A stretch of DNA of 64,000 nucleotides, taken from contig MKWL01000020.1 in the NCBI GenBank assembly GCA_001899305.1, positions 62,001 through 126,000 on the forward strand, read 5' to 3'. A model generated the notes under the pieces. That model did no database searches, had not been told where the DNA came from, and saw only the letters and a list, made by a program, of their open reading frames with translations. The DNA comes from Thiobacillus sp. 0-1251. GTDB taxonomy: Bacteria > Pseudomonadota > Gammaproteobacteria > Burkholderiales > Thiobacillaceae. The position numbers were made by a program, and so were the translations under genes. This document shows, piece by piece, positions 1-9,816 of this stretch (positions within the stretch are counted from its first letter, which is position 1; the number at the start of each line of letters is the position of its first letter).

Positions 1-729
1 CTCGCTCGAAGTGGCAAGCCAGTCTTCGAAATCCAGTTCGTCGACCAGCGCCAATCCGCCGTCCGTCGAGTCGCGGGTGGCCTGGGTCTGGACCGGCCGC
101 GCCTGTTTGAGCGCATCGAGTACGCCTTGCACAAATCGGGTCTGCACGGCCGGGCCGTGATTGGCGAATTCATGCACGGCGCTCAGCAGGCCGCTGTGTT
201 CGGCAATGCCGGATGCCTGCACGGCTGCGGCGCTCAGTTTGTCGCCCAGTACACGCATGATCTGGTCGTGCACCTGGAACAGGGTCTCGCTCAGCAGGGT
301 GGTACTGGCTTCGCGCAAATGGGGATGGGCAGCGGAGGTCGGCAGGGCGGCCAGTTTTTGCCGGTGTCCCGCCATGCGCAGCCTTTGCAGCGCACGCAGC
401 GCATCGACGGGTTGCCGGGCGAACGCCACCCCGACCCCGAGCGGACTCAGACGCTTGAGCTGCGCAGGCACCCGGAAGGTCTGGGCCGCACTGAGCGACA
501 CAGGGGTGAAGACGATTTCTACCGCAGCATCGGCGCGCTTGGCCAAAGCGGTGATCGCCGCTTCCGGGTTGGTGAACTTGAGAAACAGGCCGCCCTGGCA
601 GAAATCGCGAATCTCGCAGGCGATTTCCGTGTATCCCGGTTGCGTGATAATGGCGGCCTGTGAAACCTGGAAGCGCCGGTCGCGCCGCAATTCCTGGCCG
701 GTATGTTGGTTATCTGTCGCGTTAGCCAT
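1..729 (-). CDS. DUF1631-family protein with PilZ-like N-terminus (partial)
   Basis: The gene runs off the left edge; 243 N-terminal residues are visible, starting at an ATG whose complement is at 727-729. Residues about 14-110 resemble a PilZ domain: an R-R-D-R-R-F motif at 15-20, followed by a strand-rich stretch containing C-E-I-R-D-F-C-Q-G-G-L-F-L. PilZ domains commonly bind cyclic di-GMP. The rest fits the start of DUF1631, a large betaproteobacterial family of unknown role, including the acidic L-V-D-E-L-D-F-E-D-W-L stretch near the edge. It is divergent from aroG, so 730-864 must hold promoters for both. The family call rests on remembered sequence style, and the C-terminal part is not visible. 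Confidence 0.6.
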   Translation of the reverse strand, partial: MANATDNQHTGQELRRDRRFQVSQAAIITQPGYTEIACEIRDFCQGGLFLKFTNPEAAITALAKRADAAVEIVFTPVSLSAAQTFRVPAQLKRLSPLGVGVAFARQPVDALRALQRLRMAGHRQKLAALPTSAAHPHLREASTTLLSETLFQVHDQIMRVLGDKLSAAAVQASGIAEHSGLLSAVHEFANHGPAVQTRFVQGVLDALKQARPVQTQATRDSTDGGLALVDELDFEDWLATSSE

Positions 730-864
730 CGTTTCCACACTTTCCCTTGGTTTTTCCCCACCTGCTCAATACAACGGCCCGGTCGTGCTGTCCAGCTCAG
801 GGCGACGCCGGCCGGGCTGGAAGTCACTTGGCGGACTCCGCCTGATTTTGGTAGACTCCCATGC

Positions 865-933
865 ATGAATTGTGCCGCAAAGTTCTTTTTTAGCCGCTTT
901 TATCCCACGCCGCAGGCGGTCGGGAGGCGCTGA
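865..933 (+). CDS. Phe/Tyr-rich leader peptide of aroG
   Basis: This is a 22-codon open frame from ATG 865 to TGA 931-933. Residues 7-13 read FFFSRFY, so four of seven codons (883-900) are Phe, with a Tyr codon next. An intrinsic terminator lies 22 bases after the stop and the DAHP synthase gene follows. This is the layout of classical amino-acid attenuators such as the pheA leader of enterobacteria, where slow translation of Phe codons prevents termination. No clear Shine-Dalgarno sequence precedes the ATG, which is the main weakness. The assignment is inferred from codon content and position. Confidence 0.6.
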   Translation: MNCAAKFFFSRFYPTPQAVGRR

Positions 934-963
934 GACGAGCAGCAACGCCTTGACGAAACCGCC
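915..963 (+). promoter_or_regulatory. Candidate antiterminator pairing in the aroG leader
   Basis: GGCGGT at 915-920 is complementary to ACCGCC at 958-963, which is the left arm of the terminator downstream. A ribosome stalled on the Phe/Tyr codons (883-903) would leave 915-920 free to pair and block the terminator. A ribosome reaching the stop codon at 931-933 would cover 915-920 and let the terminator form. A second possible pairing, AGGCG 925-929 with CGCCT 946-950, could act as a pause or protector hairpin. The pairings are read directly from the sequence; the mechanism is inferred. Confidence 0.5.
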
Positions 964-983
964 AGCCCGCTGGCGGTTTTTTT
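956..983 (+). terminator. Intrinsic terminator in the aroG leader
   Basis: A perfect 10-bp stem (AAACCGCCAG 956-965 with CTGGCGGTTT 970-979, loop CCCG) is followed by an unbroken T run to 983. It lies before the aroG start at 1027, not after a gene, so it is positioned to stop transcription before the structural gene, as in attenuation. Confidence 0.75.
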
Positions 984-1026
984 GTTTAAGCCGCCGCGAT
1001 CGAAGCACACCAACCGGAGCCTGAAC

Positions 1027-2103
1027 ATGTCTGCCACCCGAACCGACGATACCCGCATCGAGCAAAGCGGCGAACTGCTCGCCCCGATGCAGGTCATGCG
1101 CGAACTGCGCGCCAACGAAACCGTACTGGCCCATGTGGCCCATGCGCGCAGCGCCATCCACGACGTGCTGCGCGGGGCGGACGACCGCATGTTCATCGTC
1201 GTCGGCCCCTGTTCCATCCACGATCCGGCCGCCGCGCTCGATTATGCGCGCAAGCTGAAGCCGCTGGCCGACGAATTGGCGCACGAGCTCATCATCGTGA
1301 TGCGCGTGTATTTCGAAAAGCCGCGCACCACCGTGGGCTGGAAAGGGCTGATCAACGATCCTCACCTGGACGAGAGTTTCGACATCAACGAAGGCCTGCG
1401 CCTGGCGCGCAAACTACTGCTGGAAGTCAACGAGATCGGCCTGCCGTGCGCGACCGAGTTCCTCGACCTGATTTCGCCGCAATATATCGCCGATCTGGTG
1501 AGCTGGGGGGCCATCGGCGCACGCACCACCGAATCGCAGTCGCATCGCCAGTTGGCGTCCGGCCTGTCGTGTCCGGTCGGCTTCAAGAACGGCACCGACG
1601 GCAGCCTGCGCATCGCGGTCGATGCGATCAAGGCGGCGGCAGCGCGCCACCATTTCATTTCCATCACCAAGTCGGGTCATGTCGGCGTGTTCAGCACCTC
1701 GGGCAACGAGGATACGCACGTGATCCTGCGCGGCGGCAAGACGCCCAATTACGATGCGGCCAGCGTCCATCTGGCATGCGGCGAGCTGGCGTCGGCGGGC
1801 TTGCGCCAGCAGTTGATGATCGATTTCTCGCATGCCAATTCGAGCAAGCAGTTCCAGCGCCAGATGGACGTCGGGGCCGACGTGGCGGCGCAGGTGGCGG
1901 GCGGCGACACCCGCATCATCGGCGCGATGATCGAAAGCCACTTGAACGCGGGGCGTCAGGATATGGTCGCCGGCCAGCCGCTGGAATACGCCAAGTCGAT
2001 CACCGACGCCTGCATCGGCTGGGACGATACCGTTCCGCTGCTGCGGCTGCTGGCCGACGCGGTGAAAAAACGCCGCCTGACCGTGCCGGCGGATGAGGAA
2101 TAG
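1027..2103 (+). CDS. aroG: 3-deoxy-7-phosphoheptulonate synthase (DAHP synthase, class I)
   Basis: The enzyme condenses phosphoenolpyruvate with erythrose 4-phosphate, the first step of the shikimate pathway in the cytoplasm. The product is 358 residues, the normal length of the class I-alpha (AroF/G/H) family. GPCSIHDP at 60-67 and RVYFEKPRTTVGWKG at 93-107 are family signatures that bind phosphoenolpyruvate and phosphate. The ATG at 1027 is preceded by CCGGAG. An upstream in-frame start would place translation within the leader terminator, so 1027 is preferred. The leader peptide and terminator at 865-983 suggest control by Phe/Tyr supply. Which amino acid inhibits the enzyme cannot be decided from the sequence alone. 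Confidence 0.93.
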   Translation: MSATRTDDTRIEQSGELLAPMQVMRELRANETVLAHVAHARSAIHDVLRGADDRMFIVVGPCSIHDPAAALDYARKLKPLADELAHELIIVMRVYFEKPRTTVGWKGLINDPHLDESFDINEGLRLARKLLLEVNEIGLPCATEFLDLISPQYIADLVSWGAIGARTTESQSHRQLASGLSCPVGFKNGTDGSLRIAVDAIKAAAARHHFISITKSGHVGVFSTSGNEDTHVILRGGKTPNYDAASVHLACGELASAGLRQQLMIDFSHANSSKQFQRQMDVGADVAAQVAGGDTRIIGAMIESHLNAGRQDMVAGQPLEYAKSITDACIGWDDTVPLLRLLADAVKKRRLTVPADEE

Positions 2104-2128
2104 GCGCGCTTCGGGTTAAAATGCACGC

Positions 2129-2223
2129 GGCGGGCCTCCCCGCATGGCTAAGTTGTGAATCGGGTCAGGTCCGGAAGGAAGCAGCCACAGCGACCGATGC
2201 CAGTGCCGGGGTTCTGGCTCGCC
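2129..2223 (+). ncRNA. ffs: 4.5S signal recognition particle RNA (small bacterial SRP RNA)
   Basis: The conserved domain IV core GGTCAGGTCCGGAAGGAAGC begins at 2163, the Ffh-binding loop of bacterial SRP RNA. The ends are set by closing-stem pairing of GGCGGGCC (2129-2136) with GGCTCGCC (2216-2223), one G-U pair included. This gives about 95 nt, the usual small form without an Alu domain. With Ffh it targets membrane and exported proteins to the membrane. A TTAAAAT box at 2115-2121 could be its -10 element. The exact ends are estimated from pairing. Confidence 0.93.
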
Positions 2224-2245
2224 ACTTTGAATTCCGTAAGGTGTG

Positions 2246-2303
2246 AGGGGTGAGGAGTCAGGTGTGAAGATTGCGAAGAACCTTCCTCTCACGCCTCACC
2301 CCT
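2246..2303. repeat. GTGAGG-rich inverted repeat between ffs and dnaX
   Basis: AGGGGTGAGG (2246-2255) is the exact complement of CCTCACCCCT (2294-2303). The surrounding bases are built of short TGAGG/CCTCA units, with a second looser match to CTCCTCACGCACC at 2307-2319. It could fold as a long hairpin after the SRP RNA, or it may be a small dispersed repeat. No T tract follows, so it is not called a terminator. Confidence 0.4.
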
Positions 2304-2325
2304 TTCTCCTCACGCACCTCTCAAT

Positions 2326-4107
2326 ATGACCGACCTCTTCGGCGATTCCGATACCCCCACCGTTGCGCTGGCGCGCAAGTGGCGGCCGCGTGCGTTTGCC
2401 GACCTCAAGGGCCAGGAACATGTCGTGCAGGCCCTGTCGAATGCGCTGACGCAAGGCCGGCTGCATCATGCCTACCTGCTGACCGGCACGCGCGGGGTCG
2501 GCAAGACCACGCTGGCGCGCATCCTCGCCAAATGTCTCAACTGCGAAACGGGCGTCACAGCCACACCGTGCGGCGTGTGCTCGGCCTGTACGCAGATCGA
2601 TGCCGGACGCTTCGTCGACCTGCTGGAACTCGATGCGGCGTCGAATACCGGCGTCGACAACATGCGCGAGGTACTCGACAACGCGCAGTACGCGCCGACG
2701 GTGGGGCGCTACAAGGTCTACATCATCGACGAAGTGCACATGCTGTCGAAGCCGGCGTTCAATTCCATGCTGAAGACGCTGGAAGAGCCGCCCGCGCATG
2801 TGAAGTTCATCCTTGCCACCACCGACCCGCAGAAGATTCCGGTGACGGTATTGAGCCGCTGCCTGCAGTTCAATCTGAAGCCGATGCCGCCCGCGCTGGT
2901 GGCGCAGCATCTGGGCGAGGTGCTGGAACAGGAACAAGTCGCCTGTGAGCCGGCTGCGCTGAACCTGCTGGCGCGTGCCGCCGCCGGCAGCATGCGCGAT
3001 GCCTTGTCGCTCACCGACCAGGCGATCGCCTACGGCGGCGGCAAGGTCGAAGCGGCCGCGGTCGAAGCCATGCTCGGTACGGTGCGGCGCGACTACCTGT
3101 TCGACCTGCTTGACGCGCTGGCGGCGCGCAACGGCGATGCGCTGCTGGATCAGGCGCGGCAGCTGGCCGAGCGCGGGATCGCCTTCGACGCCACCTTGCA
3201 GGATCTCGGCAATCTGTTGACCCAGCTGGCGTTGCTGCTGCACGCGCCGGGCACGGTGGAAAGCAGTATGGATGCCGAGCGCATGCAGACGTGCGCCGCA
3301 CAGCTGGACGCCGAAACCGTGCAGCTGTATTACCAGATCGCGTTGAATGGTCGACGCGATCTGCCGTATGCGCCGGACGAGTTTTCCGGATTCTGCATGA
3401 CGCTGCTGCGCATGCTGGCCTTTGCCCCGGGTTCACGCGATTCCGTACGTGCTGATGTGCATCGTGGGTCGACGCCGGTCAGAACGGCTGCGGCGGAGCG
3501 CGTCGCGCCCGCTATGCGTGCCGAGTCTGCGACGCGGGCCGAGCCGCCGATGCCCGCCGCCAGACGGGAAGCCGTGCCCAGCGCACCCCCTGCGCCCGCA
3601 CCGACTGTTGCGCCGATTGTCGACGCTGCACCGCGCGCAACGGTTCCGGCGGTTGCGCCGGTTGAACCGGATGCGCCATCCGCACCCGTATTGACGGCCC
3701 GTGAGCCCGAGCCGGGCGATGCCTGGGACTGGCTCGCCGTCGTGGCCGAACTGCGGCTGGGTGGCATGGCCAAGATGCTGGCCGACCATTGTGAACTGGT
3801 GGCGCAGAATGGCCATGCGGTGACCTTGCGCGTGGGTGAGTCGCATAAGCATCTGCTCGATCGCACCTATCAGGACAAACTGGTTTCGGCGTTGAAAGAC
3901 AAATATGGTGCGGCGCTTCAGATCGCATTCGAGATCGGCGCCGCGGCCGAGCAGACCCCGCAGCAGGTGCGTACGCGCATCAAGGAAGCCCGCCAGGCCG
4001 AGGCCGTGGCGGCCATCGAATCGGATCCATTCGTGCGCGAGCTGGTCGACCAGTTTGGCGGCCAGATCGATGCATCCACCATACAGCCATTAGGAGAATC
4101 AACATGA
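2326..4107 (+). CDS. dnaX: DNA polymerase III subunits tau/gamma
   Basis: This is the clamp-loader ATPase of the replisome. The 593-residue product has a Walker A motif GTRGVGKT at 54-61, zinc-binding Cys 73/82/85/88, a Walker B IIDEVH at about 133-138 and an S-R-C sensor motif further on. After residue about 385 comes a long Ala/Pro-rich linker and then the tau-specific C-terminal domain. The ATG at 2326 lacks a good Shine-Dalgarno sequence. The stop overlaps the ybaB start by 4 nt (ATGA), which indicates coupling. I saw no A-AAA-AAG slippery site of the kind that makes the short gamma form in E. coli. Confidence 0.95.
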   Translation: MTDLFGDSDTPTVALARKWRPRAFADLKGQEHVVQALSNALTQGRLHHAYLLTGTRGVGKTTLARILAKCLNCETGVTATPCGVCSACTQIDAGRFVDLLELDAASNTGVDNMREVLDNAQYAPTVGRYKVYIIDEVHMLSKPAFNSMLKTLEEPPAHVKFILATTDPQKIPVTVLSRCLQFNLKPMPPALVAQHLGEVLEQEQVACEPAALNLLARAAAGSMRDALSLTDQAIAYGGGKVEAAAVEAMLGTVRRDYLFDLLDALAARNGDALLDQARQLAERGIAFDATLQDLGNLLTQLALLLHAPGTVESSMDAERMQTCAAQLDAETVQLYYQIALNGRRDLPYAPDEFSGFCMTLLRMLAFAPGSRDSVRADVHRGSTPVRTAAAERVAPAMRAESATRAEPPMPAARREAVPSAPPAPAPTVAPIVDAAPRATVPAVAPVEPDAPSAPVLTAREPEPGDAWDWLAVVAELRLGGMAKMLADHCELVAQNGHAVTLRVGESHKHLLDRTYQDKLVSALKDKYGAALQIAFEIGAAAEQTPQQVRTRIKEARQAEAVAAIESDPFVRELVDQFGGQIDASTIQPLGEST

Positions 4108-4430
4108 TGAAGGGCGGCATCGGCAACATGATGAAGCAGGTCCAGCAGGTGCAGGAAAACATGGCCAAGATGCAGGCCAAGCTGGCCGAAATCGAAATCG
4201 AGGGGCAGAGCGGCGCCGGCATGGTCAAGGTGACGATGACCTGCAAATACGACGTGCGCCGCGTCACCATCGATCCCAGCCTGATGGGCGACGACAAGGA
4301 AATGCTGGAAGACCTGGTGGCCGCGGCAGTGAACGACGCGGTGCGCAAGGTCGAATCCACGGTACAGGAAAAAATGGGCAGCGTGACCGCCGGCCTGCCG
4401 ATCCCGCCGGGGATGAAGCTGCCTTTTTGA
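4104..4430 (+). CDS. ybaB: YbaB/EbfC nucleoid-associated protein
   Basis: A 108-residue protein of the YbaB/EbfC family, dimeric DNA-binding proteins that coat the nucleoid. It shows the typical start [12 protein letters not shown], an amphipathic first helix (about 5-35) and the internal [10 protein letters not shown] strand. Its start overlaps the dnaX stop and recR follows 18 bases after its own stop: the dnaX-ybaB-recR operon found in most bacteria. AGGAGA at 4092-4097 serves as ribosome binding site, and either of the two adjacent ATG codons could be used. Confidence 0.93.
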   Translation: MMKGGIGNMMKQVQQVQENMAKMQAKLAEIEIEGQSGAGMVKVTMTCKYDVRRVTIDPSLMGDDKEMLEDLVAAAVNDAVRKVESTVQEKMGSVTAGLPIPPGMKLPF

Positions 4431-4448
4431 TCGGATAGAAACAACGAG

Positions 4449-5042
4449 ATGCAACCGGCCGCGCTGGAAAACCTGATCATTGCCCTGCGCGTGCTGCCCG
4501 GCGTCGGCCCCAAATCGGCGGCACGCATGGCCTACCATCTGCTGCAGCGCGATCGGCGCGGCGCCGAGGCGCTGGCCGGCGCGCTCAATCATGCGCTGAC
4601 GCATCTGCATCATTGCCGGCTGTGCAACAACTTTTCCGAGGCGGAAGTGTGTGAGGTCTGCGCCAGCCCGAACCGCGACAAGCGGCAGCTGGCCGTGGTT
4701 GAGATGCCGGCCGACTTCAACATGATGGAAGCCACGCAAAGCTACGGCGGCCTGTATTTCGTGCTGATGGGCCGATTGTCTCCGCTCGATGGCATCGGCC
4801 CGCGCGAGATTCATCTCGACCGCCTGATCAGCCGTGCGCTCGACGGCGTGGTCGAGGAAGTGATCCTGGCGACCAACTTCACGCCGGAAGGCGAGGCGAC
4901 CGCGCACACGATCGGCGAACTGCTGAAGGTGCGCGGCCTCAAGGTCAGCCGTCTAGCGCGCGGGGTGCCGGTCGGCGGCGAGCTGGAGTACGTCGACAGC
5001 GGCACGCTGGCGCAGGCTGTCCGCGATCGGCGGACCGTTTGA
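4449..5042 (+). CDS. recR: Recombination mediator RecR
   Basis: RecR works with RecO/RecF to load RecA on gapped DNA. The 197-residue product matches the family length (about 200). A helix-hairpin-helix lies at about 10-28 (L-P-G-V-G-P-K-S-A). A Cys4 zinc finger uses C56, C59, C68 and C71, and a Toprim domain follows (about 80-175, with V-V-E-M-P-A-D). It closes the dnaX-ybaB-recR operon. The 32-bp gap to the convergent gene at 5075 holds no clear terminator. Confidence 0.95.
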   Translation: MQPAALENLIIALRVLPGVGPKSAARMAYHLLQRDRRGAEALAGALNHALTHLHHCRLCNNFSEAEVCEVCASPNRDKRQLAVVEMPADFNMMEATQSYGGLYFVLMGRLSPLDGIGPREIHLDRLISRALDGVVEEVILATNFTPEGEATAHTIGELLKVRGLKVSRLARGVPVGGELEYVDSGTLAQAVRDRRTV

Positions 5043-5074
5043 GATAGCGCGACTGGCGCGCCGTCTGACCGCGC

Positions 5075-5755
5075 CTACCCCAGCGCGCTGGCAACGAGGT
5101 TGATCGTCAGCGCCAGCACCAGCAGATTGAAGCTGAACGACACCAGGCCGTGCACCAGAACCAGCCGGCGCATCTCTGTCGTGGTGATCGCGACGTCGGC
5201 CACTTGCGAGGTCATGCCGATGACCGCTGCGAAGTACCCAAAATCGGCGTAGCCGGGCGCCGCGCCGGGAAACGCCAGCCCGCCTGTGTCCTTGCCCGCA
5301 TGCGACCGGTAGTAGTGGCGCGCGTAACGCAGCGCGAACAGGGTCTGGATCAAGAGCCAAGTCGATGCCAGCGTGCCGAGCGCGAGGACGATGTGCAGTC
5401 CGCGCACCATGCCCGTCGAGGTCTTGGCCGCATCAGTGACCAGCAGCACGCCGATCAGGCTGATCCACGACGCCGCGACCAGCGCGATATACAGGGCGGT
5501 GGCACCAGGGTCTTCGCTGGTGGCGCGCAGCCGAGTGTGGGCGGTGTCGAGCCGTCCCACGCCCCACCACACCAGCAGCAGATACGCCAGACTGCCGGCC
5601 AGCCAGCCGGTCAGCAGCCGCGTTTCCCATACGTCGGCATACGTTGATGCCGCACCCAGAACGCCGAGTGTCAGTGCAAGCGACAACCGGTGCCATGCGC
5701 GCAGGCGGGCGACGGGATGAAGCTCACGGTGCGGATAGGGCAGCAGAAATTTCAT
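5075..5755 (-). CDS. DUF1345 family membrane protein
   Basis: A 226-residue integral membrane protein with about six hydrophobic segments. The DUF1345 pattern is visible in the central Y-A-R-H-Y-Y-R stretch, the following G-Y-A-D-F-G-Y-F-A and the M-T-S-Q-V-A-D-V segment. No reaction is established for this family. The ATG at 5755 starts M-K-F-L-L-P-Y-P-H; a longer reading upstream would lie inside dedA. Its start overlaps the stop of the dedA-like gene by 4 nt, so the two are probably co-transcribed. Confidence 0.75.
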   Translation of the reverse strand: MKFLLPYPHRELHPVARLRAWHRLSLALTLGVLGAASTYADVWETRLLTGWLAGSLAYLLLVWWGVGRLDTAHTRLRATSEDPGATALYIALVAASWISLIGVLLVTDAAKTSTGMVRGLHIVLALGTLASTWLLIQTLFALRYARHYYRSHAGKDTGGLAFPGAAPGYADFGYFAAVIGMTSQVADVAITTTEMRRLVLVHGLVSFSFNLLVLALTINLVASALG

Positions 5756-6309
5756 GATCGGGTATGACGTGAATGCAGAAAGCCGCGCAAGGCCAGCAGG
5801 ACGGCCACCAGGCCGAGCATAACCCAGTGCTCGACCCGATGCAGCACGGCCAGATGGCTGCTCAACAGGGCGCCGAACACGTAGCCGGCACCCCCTACCA
5901 GAGGCGCCCACAGTGTGGCGGACGCAAGGTTGAGCCAGAAAAAGCGCCAGCGTGCCACGTCGCTGAGTCCGACTGCGACGGGTAGGGCGATACGCAACCC
6001 CCACATGAATCGCATCACCAGAATGGTGCCGGCCGGGTGTCGCTGGATGAGATCGAGTGCCTGTTCGACCTTGCCGCGCCAGACTGGACGACGCGCCAGC
6101 AGCGCTTGCCCGTGGCGGCGTCCGAGCCAGAAAAAGAACTGATCACCCGTCATCGCGCCCACCCCCGCCACGACAGTCAACACGGAAAAATCGAGATAGC
6201 CGCGATGGGCCGCATAACCGGCCAACAGCAGCACGGATTCGCCTTCGAACAGGGCGCCGAGGAATACGGCGGCATAGCCATACTGTGCGATGAGGGCGGC
6301 AATATCCAT
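5752..6309 (-). CDS. DedA family membrane protein
   Basis: A 185-residue inner-membrane protein of the DedA/SNARE-associated family. The typical features are present: the N-terminal amphipathic segment with F-L-G-A-L-F-E-G-E, the G-D-Q-F-F-F-W-L-G-R-R-H-G motif in the middle, then an R-F-M-W-G-L-R segment. Members have been linked to undecaprenyl-phosphate or phospholipid transport and to membrane-potential maintenance; the substrate of this one is unknown. The ATG at 6309 lies about 140 bases upstream of the divergent purB, so the purB promoter must lie in 6310-6453. Confidence 0.85.
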   Translation of the reverse strand: MDIAALIAQYGYAAVFLGALFEGESVLLLAGYAAHRGYLDFSVLTVVAGVGAMTGDQFFFWLGRRHGQALLARRPVWRGKVEQALDLIQRHPAGTILVMRFMWGLRIALPVAVGLSDVARWRFFWLNLASATLWAPLVGGAGYVFGALLSSHLAVLHRVEHWVMLGLVAVLLALRGFLHSRHTRS

Positions 6310-6438
6310 GTACGGATTGTAGAGCGCGCCACGCGGGACAGGATGACGGGTGGAATGCTCGAATGGCATGCGTGCGCCCGCTTGATGCCCGTTCTCGTGG
6401 ATAATTCGGGGTGCACGCGCCCCGAGGCGCCCTGTTAG

Positions 6439-7824
<1,386 letters not shown>

Positions 7825-7863
7825 GCCCGGCCGACCCTCGTCACGGATTCACGCGGAGGTTCC

Positions 7864-8706
7864 ATGTCCGAACATGCTCTCGACGTCGGCCTCGCCGACT
7901 TTTCGCAACGCGTCCTCGAAGAATCGAAGCATCGCCCGGTGGTGGTCGATTTCTGGGCACCCTGGTGCGGCCCGTGCAAGCAGCTGAAGCCCATCCTGGA
8001 AAAACTCGCGGCCGAATACGACGGCAAGTTCCTGCTCGCCAAGATCAATTCGGACGAGAACCAGGAGCTCGCGGCACGCTACGGCGTGCGCGGTATCCCC
8101 AGTGTCAAGGCCTTCGTCGATGGCGAACCGGTCGACGAATTTTCCGGTGCGTTGCCTGAAGGCGAGGTGCGGGCCTTTCTCGACCGGCTCGTTCCCGGCC
8201 CGACGGACGAACTGCGCCGCCAGGCGGCCGACGCCCGACTGGCGGGCGATGCGCCCGGCGCGCTGCAATTGCTGGCCGATGCATCGAGAATCGACCCCGC
8301 CCATCTCGGTGTCCGGCTCGACGCGGCGGAAATCATGCTCGACCTGAACGAGGCCGAGGAGGCCCGTCGCCTGATCGGAAGCGTGCCGGATGACGCCGAT
8401 CCGCGCGTGCCTGCCTTGAAGGCGCGCCTGCAATTCACGGGTGTGGTCGGCGAAGACGAAGCAGCCTTGCGCTCGCGGGTGGCAGCGAACGAAAACGATC
8501 TGGAGGCGCGGCTGCGGCTTGCCAACCTGCTGGTTGCGGCAGGACAGTACGAAGCGGGGATGGATCAGCTGCTGGAAATCGTCCGTCGTGATCGCGGCTT
8601 CGAGGACGATATCGGCCGCAAGACCTTGCTGTCGGTCTTCAACTTGCTGGGCGGCGACGAACTAGTGAGTCGTTACCGGCGCCTGCTGGCCAGCGCGCTG
8701 AACTGA
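7864..8706 (+). CDS. Thioredoxin-TPR protein, CnoX/YbbN-like co-chaperone
   Basis: The 280-residue product has an N-terminal thioredoxin fold (about 1-110) with W-A-P-W-C-G-P-C-K (C35, C38) and the cis-proline G-I-P-S, then a TPR-like helical domain (about 115-280). This is the architecture of CnoX, which holds unfolding proteins and passes them to GroEL or DnaK. E. coli CnoX has lost the CxxC; here CGPC is intact, so thiol-disulfide activity is expected. GGAGG precedes the ATG. It may be transcribed with purB. A function in holdase-type stress protection is inferred from family membership. Confidence 0.85.
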   Translation: MSEHALDVGLADFSQRVLEESKHRPVVVDFWAPWCGPCKQLKPILEKLAAEYDGKFLLAKINSDENQELAARYGVRGIPSVKAFVDGEPVDEFSGALPEGEVRAFLDRLVPGPTDELRRQAADARLAGDAPGALQLLADASRIDPAHLGVRLDAAEIMLDLNEAEEARRLIGSVPDDADPRVPALKARLQFTGVVGEDEAALRSRVAANENDLEARLRLANLLVAAGQYEAGMDQLLEIVRRDRGFEDDIGRKTLLSVFNLLGGDELVSRYRRLLASALN

Positions 8707-8746
8707 CAGTTCTCTGCTTGCGCGGGCGTGACGGCCGACAAGTGCG

Positions 8747-9139
8747 CTATTCCCCCGCGTAAACCGATGCTGCCGCGAGTTCGGCATCGCTCAGGCCCGC
8801 TACCGCTTTCGCCATGGCAGCCGGTTGTGCGCCCTGGGCTTTGCCAGCGCGATAGTCCAGCAGCTTCTGATACATCGCGGCGCGTGTCATGCCTTTGAGC
8901 ACGGGGTTCGTCGCGACGCCCTGTCCGAGGTCGCCGTGGCAGCCCGCACACTTTGCCATGTAGACATCGAGTCCGTAAGGCCGGGTGTCGTGCGGTAGCG
9001 CTGCCAGGATATCGGCAGGTCCCGGGGCAGTCGACGCGGGAGCGGCAGCACGTTCAGCGCCGGAGGGTGCTTCCTTGCCGCAGGCGACAAGAGCGGTGAA
9101 CAGGAAGAGGCTGGCGGCAAGCGGGGCAGGTTTCATCAT
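8747..9139 (-). CDS. Class I cytochrome c, predicted lipoprotein
   Basis: A 130-residue exported monohaem cytochrome. The N-terminus ends in a lipobox-like L-V-A-C (C20), so the protein is probably anchored to a membrane. The haem site is C-A-G-C-H (C64, C67, H68), and a Met in the C-terminal half (around residue 109) could be the distal ligand. After the signal comes an Ala/Pro-rich linker (about 25-45). A role in periplasmic electron transfer follows from the family, but the partners are unknown. It converges on the cnoX-like gene with 40 bases between them. Confidence 0.82.
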   Translation of the reverse strand: MMKPAPLAASLFLFTALVACGKEAPSGAERAAAPASTAPGPADILAALPHDTRPYGLDVYMAKCAGCHGDLGQGVATNPVLKGMTRAAMYQKLLDYRAGKAQGAQPAAMAKAVAGLSDAELAAASVYAGE

Positions 9140-9221
9140 GGTGTCAAGAAATCGATAAGGGACAGAGGTGTGGCTTTATCGCAGCAATGCAGCCAGGCAC
9201 AGGCGCTGTGGTCATGGTGGA

Positions 9222-9782
9222 TCAATCGATAGCCTGGTAGCGTACCGCGACGATGTCGACTTCGCGCCGTCCTTCGGGCGTCTGGACGCTGACGGTGTCG
9301 CCTTCGCGCGCTTTCAGGAGTGCGCGCGCCATCGGTGAGATCCAGGCGATGCGGCCCCGCCCGGCATCGGCTTCGTCGATGCCGACGATGGCGAAGGTGG
9401 ATTCGCTGCCGTCTTCATCCGCGATCGTGACGGTGGCGCCGAAGAACACCTGGTCGGTGTCCTCGCGGGTGGCTGGGTCGACGACATCGGCGTGCTCCAG
9501 GCGCTTGGACAAAAAGCGGATGCGTCGATCGACTTCGCGCAGACGCTTCTTGCCGTAGATGTAGTCGCCGTTTTCGGAGCGATCGCCGTTGCTGGCCGCC
9601 CACGAGATGGTTTCCACCAGTTTGGGGCGTTCGACTTTCCACAGCTGGTTGAATTCGGCATCGAGCTGCGCGTAGCCCGCGGGCGTCATGTAGTTCTTCG
9701 ACCCGGCGGGGAGCGCGGGCGCATCGATCTCGTCCTCGTCCGCATCCGGTGCGTCGGTTTCCTTGACGAATGCCTTGTTCAT
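9222..9782 (-). CDS. greB: Transcription elongation factor GreB
   Basis: Gre factors insert a coiled coil into the RNA polymerase secondary channel and stimulate cleavage of backtracked RNA. The 186-residue product has the N-terminal coiled coil (about 30-105) with N-G-D-R-S-E-N-G-D-Y-I-Y-G-K-K-R-L at the tip; the acidic residues there are the catalytic ones. A C-terminal FKBP-like domain follows (about 110-185). Y-I-Y-G-K is typical of GreB rather than GreA. The extra acidic N-terminal tail (about 25 residues) makes it longer than E. coli GreB (158). The ATG at 9782 is preceded by a GATGCCTG-type weak ribosome site. Confidence 0.9.
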   Translation of the reverse strand: MNKAFVKETDAPDADEDEIDAPALPAGSKNYMTPAGYAQLDAEFNQLWKVERPKLVETISWAASNGDRSENGDYIYGKKRLREVDRRIRFLSKRLEHADVVDPATREDTDQVFFGATVTIADEDGSESTFAIVGIDEADAGRGRIAWISPMARALLKAREGDTVSVQTPEGRREVDIVAVRYQAID

Positions 9783-9816
9783 TTTGGGTCAGGCATCCTG
9801 TGGGCGGGCGCCTTGT

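Noticed and set aside
861-893. Alternative leader frame starting at ATG 861
   Set aside because: It encodes ten residues with one Phe at the end (M-H-E-L-C-R-K-V-L-F) and stops too early to fit the attenuator geometry; the +1 frame at 865 holds the Phe/Tyr run.
3400-3720. Programmed frameshift site in dnaX producing a gamma subunit
   Set aside because: No A-AAA-AAG-type slippery heptamer with a downstream stem was seen in the linker-coding region.
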